Source: an uncultured Burkholderiales bacterium (GTDB lineage: Bacteria > Pseudomonadota > Gammaproteobacteria > Burkholderiales > Burkholderiaceae_C). Taken from it: a stretch of DNA of 64,000 nucleotides. Below the pieces are notes generated by a model. The model ran no database searches. It was not told the DNA's origin and saw nothing but the letters and a program-made list of their open reading frames with translations. Where the stretch lies: positions 151,820 through 215,819 of the forward strand of contig CAIMTJ010000018.1 of the NCBI GenBank assembly GCA_903844385.1. Reading direction: 5' to 3'. Positions 19,701 through 27,109 of this stretch are shown piece after piece. The position numbers and the translations under genes were made by a program. The stretch's first letter is position 1. Each line of letters begins with the position of its first letter.

Positions 19701-19930
19701 CCTTGTGCCACTGCCGAGAGTTTGGGCAACTGCGCACTCAAAGGCGGGGCTGTCTGAGTTTGGGCAAGTGCGACCCCGCCCAGTAGCCCATTCAATGCCC
19801 CCAGCCCTGAGCTCAATAGTTGACGCCAGTGCAGCCGCGGCAAGACAGCGACTGTGCGCTCGTTGGAGGCAGCCATGGATGGCAAGCCTCGTCGCAGCCC
19901 TCTTAAAGTAGCCAGAAACATCGCTCGCAT
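13799..19930 (-). CDS. TpsA-like filamentous hemagglutinin family exoprotein
   Basis: 2043 residues from ATG 19930, which has GGGGAG seven bases upstream (the frame opens earlier at 19972). Order of parts: long signal peptide ending near VALAQTQ; TPS secretion domain (about 50-210, with NVGQNAQVNFIQP and NPSGFYFSPTASVDVG, the NPNL/NPNGI-like motifs); beta-helix stretches including a PATR-like NNSYTGTTTITAGTLVLSG; GLUG-like repeats (IGGLVGSS, GGLVGRN); MBG-like and YDG-like (KTYDGSAIF) modules; WVGAATGNWFDPSNW; Ser/Leu/Gly-rich strands; then 32 octapeptide units and a 139-residue C-terminal region. Expected to be exported by two-partner secretion as an adhesin, but no TpsB transporter gene is in the window. 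The upstream region is AT-rich. Confidence 0.88.
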   Translation of the reverse strand: MRAMFLATLRGLRRGLPSMAASNERTVAVLPRLHWRQLLSSGLGALNGLLGGVALAQTQTAPPLSAQLPKLSAVAQGSVNVSQTLQSNAPQMTVLQTTPSAVINWESFNVGQNAQVNFIQPSASSSLLNRILDSNPSQIFGHIKSNGQLFLSNPSGFYFSPTASVDVGALSVTTSSLSDEDFMLGRWTFTRNGAKGAIINEGSLNAAMGSYIALLAPQVRNAGVVVANLGTVAMASGDAITLNVVGGNSLSGITTTPSTIASLISNQLAVKAPGGQILLSAYALNQLQGGVINNAGTLEASSMTAKGGSIVLEANEINLASTSVMNATGPLGGGQILVGGAWQGASDLRPATRVTMQPQAQVDASATVDGDGGTVVLKSDLNNPGSLTSVQGVIKAQGGKNAGHGGQVETSGSQLQVDGAQVSTSAPHGNTGTWLLDPANVTISTDADAAGLNINSSLTPTSGDNFTTINVNTLQNLIAQNNITITTTNDQTAGTSLGTITVASPFSINSGNALTLTSSGQVINTGSTVTLSKGSSLNINAGATSVWSGIITGAGNVGMNMPGNSLFMTANNSYTGTTTITAGTLVLSGSATLAANSPLVNAGTLSLTNKSNINALDLQSWLSAGNVTVTAPSNLNVTVSNSPTLAATSFTGTGNITIDNPISYTSHLLNLSAAASIFINQPIAANYSWVSNAIADATQVAQLQLGYGSSSNYYVNAPVSLGNAGPNFFTLNSPTRTTWVVINALGARSDATTTPAVMTLQGLSGQFSVSSPTQKNFVLGSNIDASATSTWSASPYTWLTGFVPIGYSHTSQGAFFSVPAAIRLDGLGHTIANLSIVTAANLTPTALENVGFISVLGSNGLIRNLGLTNETVQFNGATNDSTKFSVGGLVGTTVGSSTISDTDVSGQVSGKLTYQIGGLVGSSASSISNSYSSALVTLTSVGNYSPASTAAAGGLVGRNILNSVNGTLTTDYASGSVTAPASAFAGSLIGDISNGSVSNSHASGLISTNAGTSFSTPLGVSGSGTASQSSQLSPAQARVQANLTGFDFTNHWVMGPNGPMSTSAPTMLLVEPSVSSVTYGADFPSVSYSLLGLIGPDTSSNVSFSPGAISTTYAAGSNVGSYLYAIAGNVSGQTNFYKVVLDSGSLSVGKSQLYVVPTTGLTNVYGSTPSAVTYSFNTAANAGGSTLLTSDTRLTGLTGVATFNHMPSSASSVGAYPLTYNSGLSSTNYTFNALGSAVAMSVTAAPVTLGGSKTYDGSAIFNAGSLTVAGVNGETLSITAGTATANSKDVGATTAWSSSSGLVLGNGTGLATNYTLANFSMAPITISRLNSVSWVGAATGNWFDPSNWAAGAVPDLSNVSNVLIPANTNVSFGSTVVGAAESGAVNLSSLGNLGSLTMTAGTLNVGSGGVNLASWSQSGGTLNVNGNFTVNSSFTQGLAGSVVVSGSTTLSSNSGVLTLGNLSSTGTLSVSSSAGAIAQASATTLSASSSATLSASLSGQGAGISVSNVGNLFQGQVSLSGSSVSLRNTQALSLGSVSASSDLNLQSVGALSLGATSVGGGLTLNSGGGNITQTAAVSVTGNANLNAGAGSITLTHPGNVFKGSVTTQASSTQIVGLPGDDSPAPPPPEDPPLSNTDLLTMSGVQFSLVSVQQIAQITPTQIPLISPLLIAALTPLQVVNLNTSQIKALTNAQVAALTPNQVASMRPFQIADLNDAQFAFFQPSTLAAFPIATLQALSLTAIGFIPAADLARLSSLQWAAFSVKQLQSLTSLQLSTLSPAQISGWSRAQMAALSATQWRSVAAQTVASLSPDGISNLSALAVQNLSASVFSLLNAAQLNAMNTAQLQALNALQLSQISPFVFQAILPSQLSALTTLQLSGLGPEQISALTALQMSALSKTQFTALATNYVKRYVTANFSSTAILNYLLANPGLSDQQWVANMDQYGVSPADLANAVGVPVAVIQSRYEANGGLVYHSIQTPMIALLPAYWGAGIHYLPQEVESAALNLQSTGASFSEIAASMYSWGITPAQLRNAFLGIHVSQ
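14219..14986 (-). repeat. 32 tandem octapeptide repeats in the TpsA-like protein
   Basis: Reading the minus strand, the protein falls into 32 consecutive 8-residue units with no slip, pattern [LIMFVW]-[STN]-x-x-Q-[LIVFM]-x-[AS]; examples LTNAQVAA, LTPNQVAS, LSPAQISG, LTTLQLSG, LSKTQFTA. Units are too diverged in DNA for simple recent slippage, so the period is kept by structure. Central units (10-13, 20-23) lose the Gln. Confidence 0.9.
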
Positions 19931-20278
19931 CTTGTGTCTCCCCATCTGAAAATGGCACCCTGTGCCGTTCAAAGAAGTTCACCCGCTTGTCTGCTCTCAA
20001 GAGGATGAGAAAAAGGCAATTCGTTATAATAACTATAATGAATTACTATTTTCGGTATTAATATAGCATAAAGTAGTATTTATTGGGAATTTTTGATGAA
20101 TTGAGGCCCAAAGTACACGCGAAGTTGATTGCCATGGTGGCTCCAGAGCGCCAGGGGGCTTGAGCGCAGGACTGCAAAAAATCCAACTCGATTGTGTGAG
20201 ATTTTTGATGCACATCAAAACGCCGAGCAGTTCGAGCACCTACCATTCAAGCATCCACTCCAACGAAGAGGTGACTTC
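19931..20278. other. AT-rich intergenic region TpsA-like / USP
   Basis: 348 bp without a gene. Positions about 20020-20100 are markedly AT-rich (runs such as TTATAATAACTATAATG) compared with everything around, and should contain the promoter of the minus-strand exoprotein gene. The right half holds the FNR box at 20205-20218 that serves the USP gene. Confidence 0.7.
20205..20218 (+). promoter_or_regulatory. FNR/Anr-type box upstream of the universal stress protein
   Basis: TTGATGCACATCAA, exact match to TTGAT-N4-ATCAA. With the box centred at -41.5 the start point falls at about 20253 and TACCAT (20241-20246) sits at -10, leaving 26 nt to ATG 20279. This is a textbook class II FNR promoter geometry. 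Confidence 0.82.
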
Positions 20279-20722
20279 ATGTACAACAAAATATTGATCT
20301 GCAACGATGGCTCGAGCTTGTCCAAACGCGCGGTGGCACACGCCTTTGAACTGGCCAAATTGATGGATGCAGAGGTCCTCATCCTCAAAGTCATTCCACG
20401 GGTGATCGAATCGCATTTTGATGGTGCCATGGCTCTCAGAGCCACAGAGATCGCACGTATAGAGAAAAGTTGGGCCAAAGCAGCCCACGAGGTGGTGGAT
20501 GCGGACCAAGTCAAGGCCCAGAAAATGGGACTCAAAGGCGACGCGATGGTGGCCAAGTCCGACATCATCTACAAGGCGATCATTGAGGTGGCCACCAAGA
20601 AAAAAGCCGACCTGATTGTGATGGCTTCACACGGTCGGCATGGTATCCAAAAGTTACTTTTGGGCAGCGAAACTCAAAACGTACTCACGCACTCGAAAAT
20701 CCCCGTACTCGTGTTGCGTTGA
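20279..20722 (+). CDS. universal stress protein, UspA family
   Basis: 147 residues from ATG 20279 (GAGGTGA just upstream); a longer open frame to 20129 reads through the FNR box and is not coding. Opening MYNKILICNDGSSLSKRAVAHA is the typical USP beta1-loop with the Asp contacting nucleotide; the C-terminal DLIVMASHGRHGIQKLLLGSETQNVL contains the G-2x-G-9x-G(S/T) ATP-binding motif, so it is probably the ATP-binding type. Cytoplasmic dimer in this family, induced by stress or oxygen limitation. The FNR box fits induction at low oxygen. Convergent with the aldo/keto reductase gene, 23 bp apart. Confidence 0.93.
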   Translation: MYNKILICNDGSSLSKRAVAHAFELAKLMDAEVLILKVIPRVIESHFDGAMALRATEIARIEKSWAKAAHEVVDADQVKAQKMGLKGDAMVAKSDIIYKAIIEVATKKKADLIVMASHGRHGIQKLLLGSETQNVLTHSKIPVLVLR

Positions 20723-20745
20723 GTTGATTTCGCCTCGGTTGGACG

Positions 20746-21747
20746 TCAAACAAACTCTTCGGTGTCGACCTCCATGGAGCTTTGCGCGTTGTAGCGATCG
20801 CCGCTGACCGTTTGATGATTGATCAAGGCTTCTAGTTTTTGCATGACCGCTTCGCTCAATCGCAAGGAAGACGCCGCCAAATTCTCCTCCAGGTGCAAAA
20901 CGTTTTGCGTGCCTGGAATTGCCACCAAGCCGGGCTCCTTGGTCAACAGCCAAGCCAGCGCCAATTGCGCTGGGGTGCAGTGCTGCTCCAAAGCAATGGC
21001 TAAAAAGGGCACCAAGAGCTTTTGATTGGCTGCCAAATTCACCGCCTCAAAACGAGGCATGGCGCGCCGTATGTCCTTGGCCTCAAACGCCTCACTATGG
21101 AGATCGCTTGAACACAAAAATCCACGTGCAACCGGACTGAAGGCCACAAAAGTAGCCCCAATGTCGCGACACGTTTTGAGCACAGCAATCTCAGGGTTTC
21201 TTGTCCACAAAGAGTACTCGGTTTGAACGGCCGCAATGGGGTGCACCGCATGGGCGCGCAAAATGCTTGCAGCGGAGACCTCACTCAAACCAATCGTCCT
21301 CACTTTGCCCGCTTTAACCAAGTCGCTCAACGCCCCGACGCTTTCCTCAATGGGAATCTTTTTATCCCATCTGTGCAAGTAGTACAAATCAATGACCTCG
21401 GTTTGCAGCCGCCTCAACGAGTCCTCACAGTTGCGCCGAATCACCTCAGGCCTGCCGTCAATCACGCGCTTGACACCATCGGGGAACTCGACACCTGCCA
21501 TACCGCCTTTGGAGCACAAAGTGATCTCCGAGCGATGGGACTTGAGCAAAGGCCCCAACAGCGTTTCGTTGGCGCCAAAACCGTAGAGGGCAGCCGTATC
21601 GAACAAATTCACCCCCAAATCCAAGGCACGGTAAACCACCTTGGTCGCTTGCTCTGGCGTTGGCGGTACGCCATAAGCGTGGCTCAAGTTCATACACCCC
21701 ATGCCAATGGGGTTGACTTCGAAAGGTCCGATGGAGCGTTGGGTCAT
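20746..21747 (-). CDS. aldo/keto reductase
   Basis: 333-residue TIM-barrel NADPH oxidoreductase. Catalytic tetrad visible: Asp in NLFDTAALYG together with Tyr, Lys in TLCSKGGM, His in DLYYLHRW. C-terminal LVAIPGTQNVLHLEEN is the cofactor phosphate-binding segment. It is the last gene of the minus-strand catabolic run, 42 bp beyond ligC, so it is probably co-transcribed; a role in reducing or oxidising an aldehyde in aromatic catabolism is possible but the known 4,5-cleavage route does not need it. Substrate cannot be read from sequence. Confidence 0.92.
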   Translation of the reverse strand: MTQRSIGPFEVNPIGMGCMNLSHAYGVPPTPEQATKVVYRALDLGVNLFDTAALYGFGANETLLGPLLKSHRSEITLCSKGGMAGVEFPDGVKRVIDGRPEVIRRNCEDSLRRLQTEVIDLYYLHRWDKKIPIEESVGALSDLVKAGKVRTIGLSEVSAASILRAHAVHPIAAVQTEYSLWTRNPEIAVLKTCRDIGATFVAFSPVARGFLCSSDLHSEAFEAKDIRRAMPRFEAVNLAANQKLLVPFLAIALEQHCTPAQLALAWLLTKEPGLVAIPGTQNVLHLEENLAASSLRLSEAVMQKLEALINHQTVSGDRYNAQSSMEVDTEEFV

Positions 21748-21789
21748 GGTGAGTGCCTCAAGTGAAACAAAGCCGAAAGGACAAGGACT

Positions 21790-22743
21790 TCAATGCCCCA
21801 TTTGCACTTCACAGTCGTGCAAGACTTGGTAGCAGGCCAACACATTGGACACACTCGAGATGGGCTCGCGCCCTTCACGGATGGCTCCAAAGAACTCTCG
21901 GTCTTGAAGTTCAATACCGTTCAAGCTCACCGCCACTTTCGAGACATCGATTTGCTCCTCTTTGCCGTTGTACAAATCATCGTACTTGGCCAAATAGGTG
22001 CCCGTGTCCCCAATGTAACGAAACCAGGTACCCAAGGGGCCATCGTTGTTAAAAGACAAAGACAGTGTGCAAATGGCACCATTGGCTGCTTTGAGCTGAA
22101 TGCTCATGTCCATGGCAATACCCAGGGCGGGGTGGATTGGGCCTTGTACAGCATGGGCTTTGACCACTGGGCTGCCACACTGATAAGCGAACAAATCAAC
22201 CGTATGTGCCGCATGGTGCCACAGCAAGTGATCGGTCCAACTTCTGGGTTGGCCCAAGGCGTTCATGTTGGTGCGGCGAAAAAAGTAAGTTTGCACATCC
22301 ATTTGTTGAATGTTGAACTCACCGGCCTTGATCTTTTGGTGAACCCACTGGTGAGAAGGGTTAAAGCGACGGGTGTGACCGGCCATGGCGACCAAACCGG
22401 TGGACTTTTGCAAGGCCACAATGGCTTGGGCGTCTTCGAGTTTGTCGGCCATGGGAATTTCAACCTGCACGTGCTTGCCCGCTCTCAAGCAAGCCATGGT
22501 TTGCTGAGCGTGCATTTGTGTGGGGGTGCACAAAATGACCGCATCCACTTCTGGGATGGCCAAACTGTCGGCCAAGTCAGTGCTCACGTGATCTATGCCA
22601 TATTTGGCTGCGATTTCTTTGGTTTTACCCAACTCCCGTCCAACCAAAGAGATGACTTCGACGCCATCGATGTTTTTAATACCATCCAAGTGCTTGGAGC
22701 CAAAAGCGCCAGCACCCGCCAGCGCAACTTTAATTGTTTTCAT
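21790..22743 (-). CDS. ligC: 4-carboxy-2-hydroxymuconate-6-semialdehyde dehydrogenase
   Basis: Gfo/Idh/MocA-type NADP-dependent dehydrogenase, 317 residues, that oxidises the hemiacetal of the ring-cleavage product CHMS to 2-pyrone-4,6-dicarboxylate. Seen: Rossmann motif VALAGAGAFGSKHLDGI at the N-terminus and AILCTPTQMHAQQTMACLRAGKHVQVEIPMA-region residues typical of the family (catalytic-site EIP). ATG 22743 has AGGA six bases upstream and begins the conserved MKTIKVAL; the frame opens five codons earlier. Identity rests on family resemblance plus position immediately after ligAB, the same order as pmdABC of Comamonas. Equivalent name pmdC. Confidence 0.93.
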   Translation of the reverse strand: MKTIKVALAGAGAFGSKHLDGIKNIDGVEVISLVGRELGKTKEIAAKYGIDHVSTDLADSLAIPEVDAVILCTPTQMHAQQTMACLRAGKHVQVEIPMADKLEDAQAIVALQKSTGLVAMAGHTRRFNPSHQWVHQKIKAGEFNIQQMDVQTYFFRRTNMNALGQPRSWTDHLLWHHAAHTVDLFAYQCGSPVVKAHAVQGPIHPALGIAMDMSIQLKAANGAICTLSLSFNNDGPLGTWFRYIGDTGTYLAKYDDLYNGKEEQIDVSKVAVSLNGIELQDREFFGAIREGREPISSVSNVLACYQVLHDCEVQMGH

Positions 22744-22776
22744 GCGAGTTCCTGTCAATCTATAAAAAAGAAAAAA

Positions 22777-23631
<855 letters not shown>

Positions 23632-24075
23632 TCAATGGGCTCCTTGGGGTGAATGTTGTCCCTGAGGCTGACGGTGGGCTTGCGCATCCCCATCTTCCCC
23701 AACGACTCGGTTGCCGACAACACTTCTGCCGCCTTTGATCATCATATCGCGATACTCTTCTTCGGTCATGCCTGTCATGCTGCCGGCCATTTGCTGAAAA
23801 CTTTTGCCATCGGTGGCGCCAATTTTGGCCAAGAAATAGATGTTGCCACCCAAAGCAATACAGCGATTTAAATCACGATCAAGCACCGCTTGTTTTTGCT
23901 CTTCGCTCATGGCCCACTGGTCCAGGTAAGCACGTTCATTGGCCTTGAACACCTCGCGGTTTTGTGACTTCATGAGCGTCATGCAAAACTGGTTCAACCA
24001 ATAACCCTTGCGAGACTGCTCGGCGTCAAAGATGGTGGTGCCCGGCACATCCAAATACGGTTTATCGAGTGCCAT
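23632..24075 (-). CDS. ligA: protocatechuate 4,5-dioxygenase alpha subunit
   Basis: 147 residues from ATG 24075, preceded by GAGGAG; the longer frame to 24186 lies inside ligI and is not used. Conserved alpha-subunit features: DVPGTTIFDAEQSRKGY, LNQFCMTLMK, FKANERAYLDQW, and GGNIYFLAKIGATDGKSFQ. It caps the active site of LigB and helps substrate binding. The C-terminus is Gln/His-rich (AHRQPQGQH), possibly disordered. One base separates the ligI stop from this start, so ribosomes probably pass directly from ligI. Equivalent name pmdA. Confidence 0.95.
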   Translation of the reverse strand: MALDKPYLDVPGTTIFDAEQSRKGYWLNQFCMTLMKSQNREVFKANERAYLDQWAMSEEQKQAVLDRDLNRCIALGGNIYFLAKIGATDGKSFQQMAGSMTGMTEEEYRDMMIKGGRSVVGNRVVGEDGDAQAHRQPQGQHSPQGAH

Positions 24076-24076
24076 C

Positions 24077-24994
24077 TTATTTCTCCTCTGGCCAGTAAAG
24101 CCTGCGTGGGTTGGTGACCAACAATTTTTGCTGGAGCTCAGCTGTGGTGGCAATGTGGGGGATGAAATCCACCAGAAGTCCATCATCGGGCATGTGATCT
24201 TTCAAGTTGGGGTGCGGCCAGTCGGTACCCCAAATGACGCGGTCGCTGAAGTTGTCCACCAACTTCTTGGCAAACGGGATCACATCGTGGTAAGCGTGTC
24301 TTTGCCCATTCAACGCCGCTGGCCCAGTCACTGTCAAGCGCTCAGGGCAAGTGACCTTGCTCCAGACATTGGGGTGCTCACGCATGAATTTCATAAAGAG
24401 CTCAAACTCAGGACCATCGATGGGTTTGCTGACATCGGGGCGTCCCATGTGGTCCACCACCACGGTGGTGGGCAACTGGGTAAAGAAGTCCCACAACTCG
24501 GGCAAGTCCACTGCTTCAAAGTAAATCACCACGTGCCAACCCCAATGAGCGATTCGGGCGGCGATTTCCATCAACTCATCTTTGGGGGTGAAGTCCACCA
24601 AACGTTTGACAAAATTAAAGCGCACGCCACGCACACCTGCGTCATGCAAGGTCTGCAACTCTTGGTCGGTGACGCTGCGCTTGACTGTGGCGACTCCCCT
24701 CGCCTTGCCAGCCGAATGCGCCATGGCGTCGAGCAAAGCGCGGTTGTCCGCACCGTGACAGGTGGCTTGAACAATGATATTGCGATCAAAGCCCAAATGA
24801 TCTCTGAGGGCAAAGAGCTGCGCCTTGCTCGCGTCGCAAGGCGTGTACTTCCTCTCGGGGGAATACGGGAAAATATCGCTGGGACCAAACACATGGCAAT
24901 GCGCGTCCACTGCACCTGCAGGCAATTGAAATTCAGGCTTGCTCGGTCCTGTGTACCAATCAAGCCATCCCGGGGTTTTGATAAATTCAGTCAT
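24077..24994 (-). CDS. ligI: 2-pyrone-4,6-dicarboxylate hydrolase
   Basis: 305-residue amidohydrolase-superfamily lactonase that opens PDC to 4-oxalomesaconate. Motif VDAHCHVFGPSDIFPYSPERK at the N-terminus gives the HxH pair and the substrate-carboxylate contacts known from LigI of Sphingobium; VVVDHMGRPD and VIWGTDWPHPN give the later His and the catalytic Asp. LigI enzymes work without a bound metal. It sits between ligK and ligA as in pmdEFDABC (equivalent pmdD). A 105-bp spacer separates it from ligK. A LigI-like paralogue occurs at 38372. Confidence 0.95.
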   Translation of the reverse strand: MTEFIKTPGWLDWYTGPSKPEFQLPAGAVDAHCHVFGPSDIFPYSPERKYTPCDASKAQLFALRDHLGFDRNIIVQATCHGADNRALLDAMAHSAGKARGVATVKRSVTDQELQTLHDAGVRGVRFNFVKRLVDFTPKDELMEIAARIAHWGWHVVIYFEAVDLPELWDFFTQLPTTVVVDHMGRPDVSKPIDGPEFELFMKFMREHPNVWSKVTCPERLTVTGPAALNGQRHAYHDVIPFAKKLVDNFSDRVIWGTDWPHPNLKDHMPDDGLLVDFIPHIATTAELQQKLLVTNPRRLYWPEEK

Positions 24995-25099
24995 TGATTT
25001 GTCTTTTCATTGAGGTTAATCACACATTGACGTGGCACCCATCCATGAGGCTCGGGTCGAGCAGGATTTTCATCCGGCCACACCCTTGGAGCTCGGGAT

Positions 25100-25789
25100 T
25101 TAGTCCACGTATTTCAATCCGGCCTTCTCCAGTGGCTCACGCATTTTGTACATATCGAGCCCCAAAACACCTGAAGCCAATTTGGCACGCTTTTCGCCTT
25201 CGTTGTCCTCTCTGGCCTGGGCGGCTTGGGCGGCTTGCTCGGCGTGGGCATAGGGCACCACCACCACACCGTCATCATCGGCCAAAATCACGTCACCCGG
25301 ATTGACCTGGGCACCGGCACAGACCACGGGAAAGTTCACACTCCCAAGAGTAGCTTTGATGGTCCCCTTGGCGCTGATGCCGCGACTCCACACCGGAAAG
25401 CCCATGGCAGTGAGTTCGCTCACATCACGCACCCCAGAGTCAATGATCAGGCCTTTGGCGCCGCGAGCTTTGAAAGAGGTGGCCAAGAGGTCACCAAAAA
25501 AACCATCGCAATTGATGGCCGACAAAGCCACCACGACGATATCGCCAGGTTGAATTTGCTCAGCCACCACGTGCATCATCCAGTTGTCCCCAGGATGGGC
25601 CAAAACCGTCACGGCACTGCCGGCAATACGCGCTCCAGAATAAATCGGGCGAAGGTAATTTTGCATCAAGCCCACTCGACCCATGGCTTCGTGGACGGTG
25701 GCCACACCCATTTTCTCCAAGTGGGCGATGGTGGATGCTGGTGCGCGGGGAATGTTGCGTTTGACCATTCCCAGGTGATTCATACTCAT
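25100..25789 (-). CDS. ligK: 4-carboxy-4-hydroxy-2-oxoadipate aldolase / oxaloacetate decarboxylase
   Basis: 229-residue class II pyruvate aldolase of the RraA-like fold. It cleaves CHA to pyruvate and oxaloacetate, ending the protocatechuate 4,5-pathway, and can decarboxylate oxaloacetate. Seen: [48 protein letters not shown] (substrate-binding GxxGD/E-like loop), IIDSGVRDV (Arg and metal-ligand Asp) and [20 protein letters not shown] seven bases before ATG 25789. Equivalent name pmdF. Confidence 0.94.
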   Translation of the reverse strand: MSMNHLGMVKRNIPRAPASTIAHLEKMGVATVHEAMGRVGLMQNYLRPIYSGARIAGSAVTVLAHPGDNWMMHVVAEQIQPGDIVVVALSAINCDGFFGDLLATSFKARGAKGLIIDSGVRDVSELTAMGFPVWSRGISAKGTIKATLGSVNFPVVCAGAQVNPGDVILADDDGVVVVPYAHAEQAAQAAQAREDNEGEKRAKLASGVLGLDMYKMREPLEKAGLKYVD

Positions 25790-25865
25790 CGTGTTGTCCT
25801 TATTTCGGTGGAAGTTGAGATCAAATTCAAAAGTCTTGCGAGTCTATAGTTTCAGTGACAAACAC

Positions 25866-26912
25866 TCAAACGCCTCGAGCTTTGAGTGCGGTGTCCAAGC
25901 GGGGGAAGACGCGGCGAGCGTTGCCCTCAAAAACTTGGTAGCGATCGTCGTCACTCAAATGAGGCGCGGACAAAACGTAGCGCTTGGTGTCATCGAAATA
26001 ATGACCGGTTTGCGGATCAATCCCACGCACAGCCCCGATCATCTCACTGGCAAACAAAATGTTTTTGACATCAATCACCTCGGTGAGCAAATTAATCCCT
26101 GGCTGGTGATAAACGCAGGTGTCGAAAAAGATATTGTTCATCAAGTGCTCGCTCAAGAGCGGCTTTTTGAGCTCCTGCGCCAAGCCCCGGAATCGACCCC
26201 AGTGGTACGGTACCGCGCCACCGCCGTGGGGAATCAAAAACCGCAGGGTGGGGAAATCTTTGAACAAATCTGAGGTCAAACACTGCATGAAGGCTGTGGT
26301 GTCGGCATTCAAATAGTGTGCGCCTGTGGTGTGAAAACACGCATTGCAACTGGTCGAGACGTGGATCATCGCGGGGATATCGAGCTCGACCATTTTTTCG
26401 TAAATGGGGTACCAGTGACGATCGCTCAAAGGCGGCGAGGTCCAGTGCCCCCCAGAGGGATCTGGATTCAAGTTGATCGCCACAAAACCGTACTCGTTCA
26501 CACACTTGTCAATCTCGGCCAAACTGGTCTTGGGGTCCACGCCAGGTGACTGAGGCAGCATGGCCGCGCCCATGAAATTGTCTGGAAACAATTGAGAGAC
26601 GCGAAAGCACAATTCGTTACAAATGGCCGCCCAAGTGGAGGAGACTTGAAAGTCGCCAATGTGATGGGCCATAAAGCTCGCACGGGGACTGAAAATCGTG
26701 AGGTCACTGCCGCGCTCACGCATCAACTTTAACTGGTTGTTTTCAATGCTTTCACGCAATTCGTCGTCGCTGATCTTGAGCTCAGAGACTTGAGGGGTGA
26801 GTTGTGGATCCTTGATACCCGCAATTTGACGGTTTCTCCAATCCTCAAGCGCCTTCGGGGCGGTGGTGTAGTGACCATGCACATCAATGATCAACGGATT
26901 TTGGTGACTCAT
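25866..26912 (-). CDS. ligJ: 4-oxalomesaconate hydratase
   Basis: 348-residue amidohydrolase-fold hydratase that adds water to 4-oxalomesaconate to give CHA. IIDVHGHYTTAPKALEDWR at the N-terminus carries the HxH zinc-ligand pair; MIHVSTSCNACFHTTGAHYLN and IPHGGGAVPYHWGR supply later His residues, and NILFASEMIGAVRGIDP the C-terminal acidic region. ATG 26912 is preceded by AAAGGA. First enzyme gene of the pathway block (equivalent pmdE), 197 bp downstream of the Bug gene; that gap holds an inverted repeat and may contain an internal promoter. Confidence 0.94.
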   Translation of the reverse strand: MSHQNPLIIDVHGHYTTAPKALEDWRNRQIAGIKDPQLTPQVSELKISDDELRESIENNQLKLMRERGSDLTIFSPRASFMAHHIGDFQVSSTWAAICNELCFRVSQLFPDNFMGAAMLPQSPGVDPKTSLAEIDKCVNEYGFVAINLNPDPSGGHWTSPPLSDRHWYPIYEKMVELDIPAMIHVSTSCNACFHTTGAHYLNADTTAFMQCLTSDLFKDFPTLRFLIPHGGGAVPYHWGRFRGLAQELKKPLLSEHLMNNIFFDTCVYHQPGINLLTEVIDVKNILFASEMIGAVRGIDPQTGHYFDDTKRYVLSAPHLSDDDRYQVFEGNARRVFPRLDTALKARGV

Positions 26913-26961
26913 GTGAAATATCCTTTAGCTGAGAAAAGTTTTTTGAGTGAAGGACCCAGGG

Positions 26962-27011
26962 TTGGGTCTCATCTCAGAGCTTGGGTCTGTCTCGACAAAT
27001 GAGACACCCAA
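26962..27011. repeat. inverted repeat upstream of ligJ
   Basis: TTGGGTCTCAT (26962-26972) faces ATGAGACACCCAA (26999-27011), a near-perfect inverted repeat with two extra bases in one arm and a 26-base centre. There is no T run, so it is not an obvious terminator; it could be a regulator operator or an mRNA hairpin between the Bug gene and ligJ. Confidence 0.55.
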
Positions 27012-27109
27012 ACTCCCAAAAATGGGTGGGCAGTGAAGAGCCTAAGATTTTAGATGCAATGACTTCCAAAAAGAATGCAATTTTATGTCATCCCTTACCG
27101 CCGTATAGT

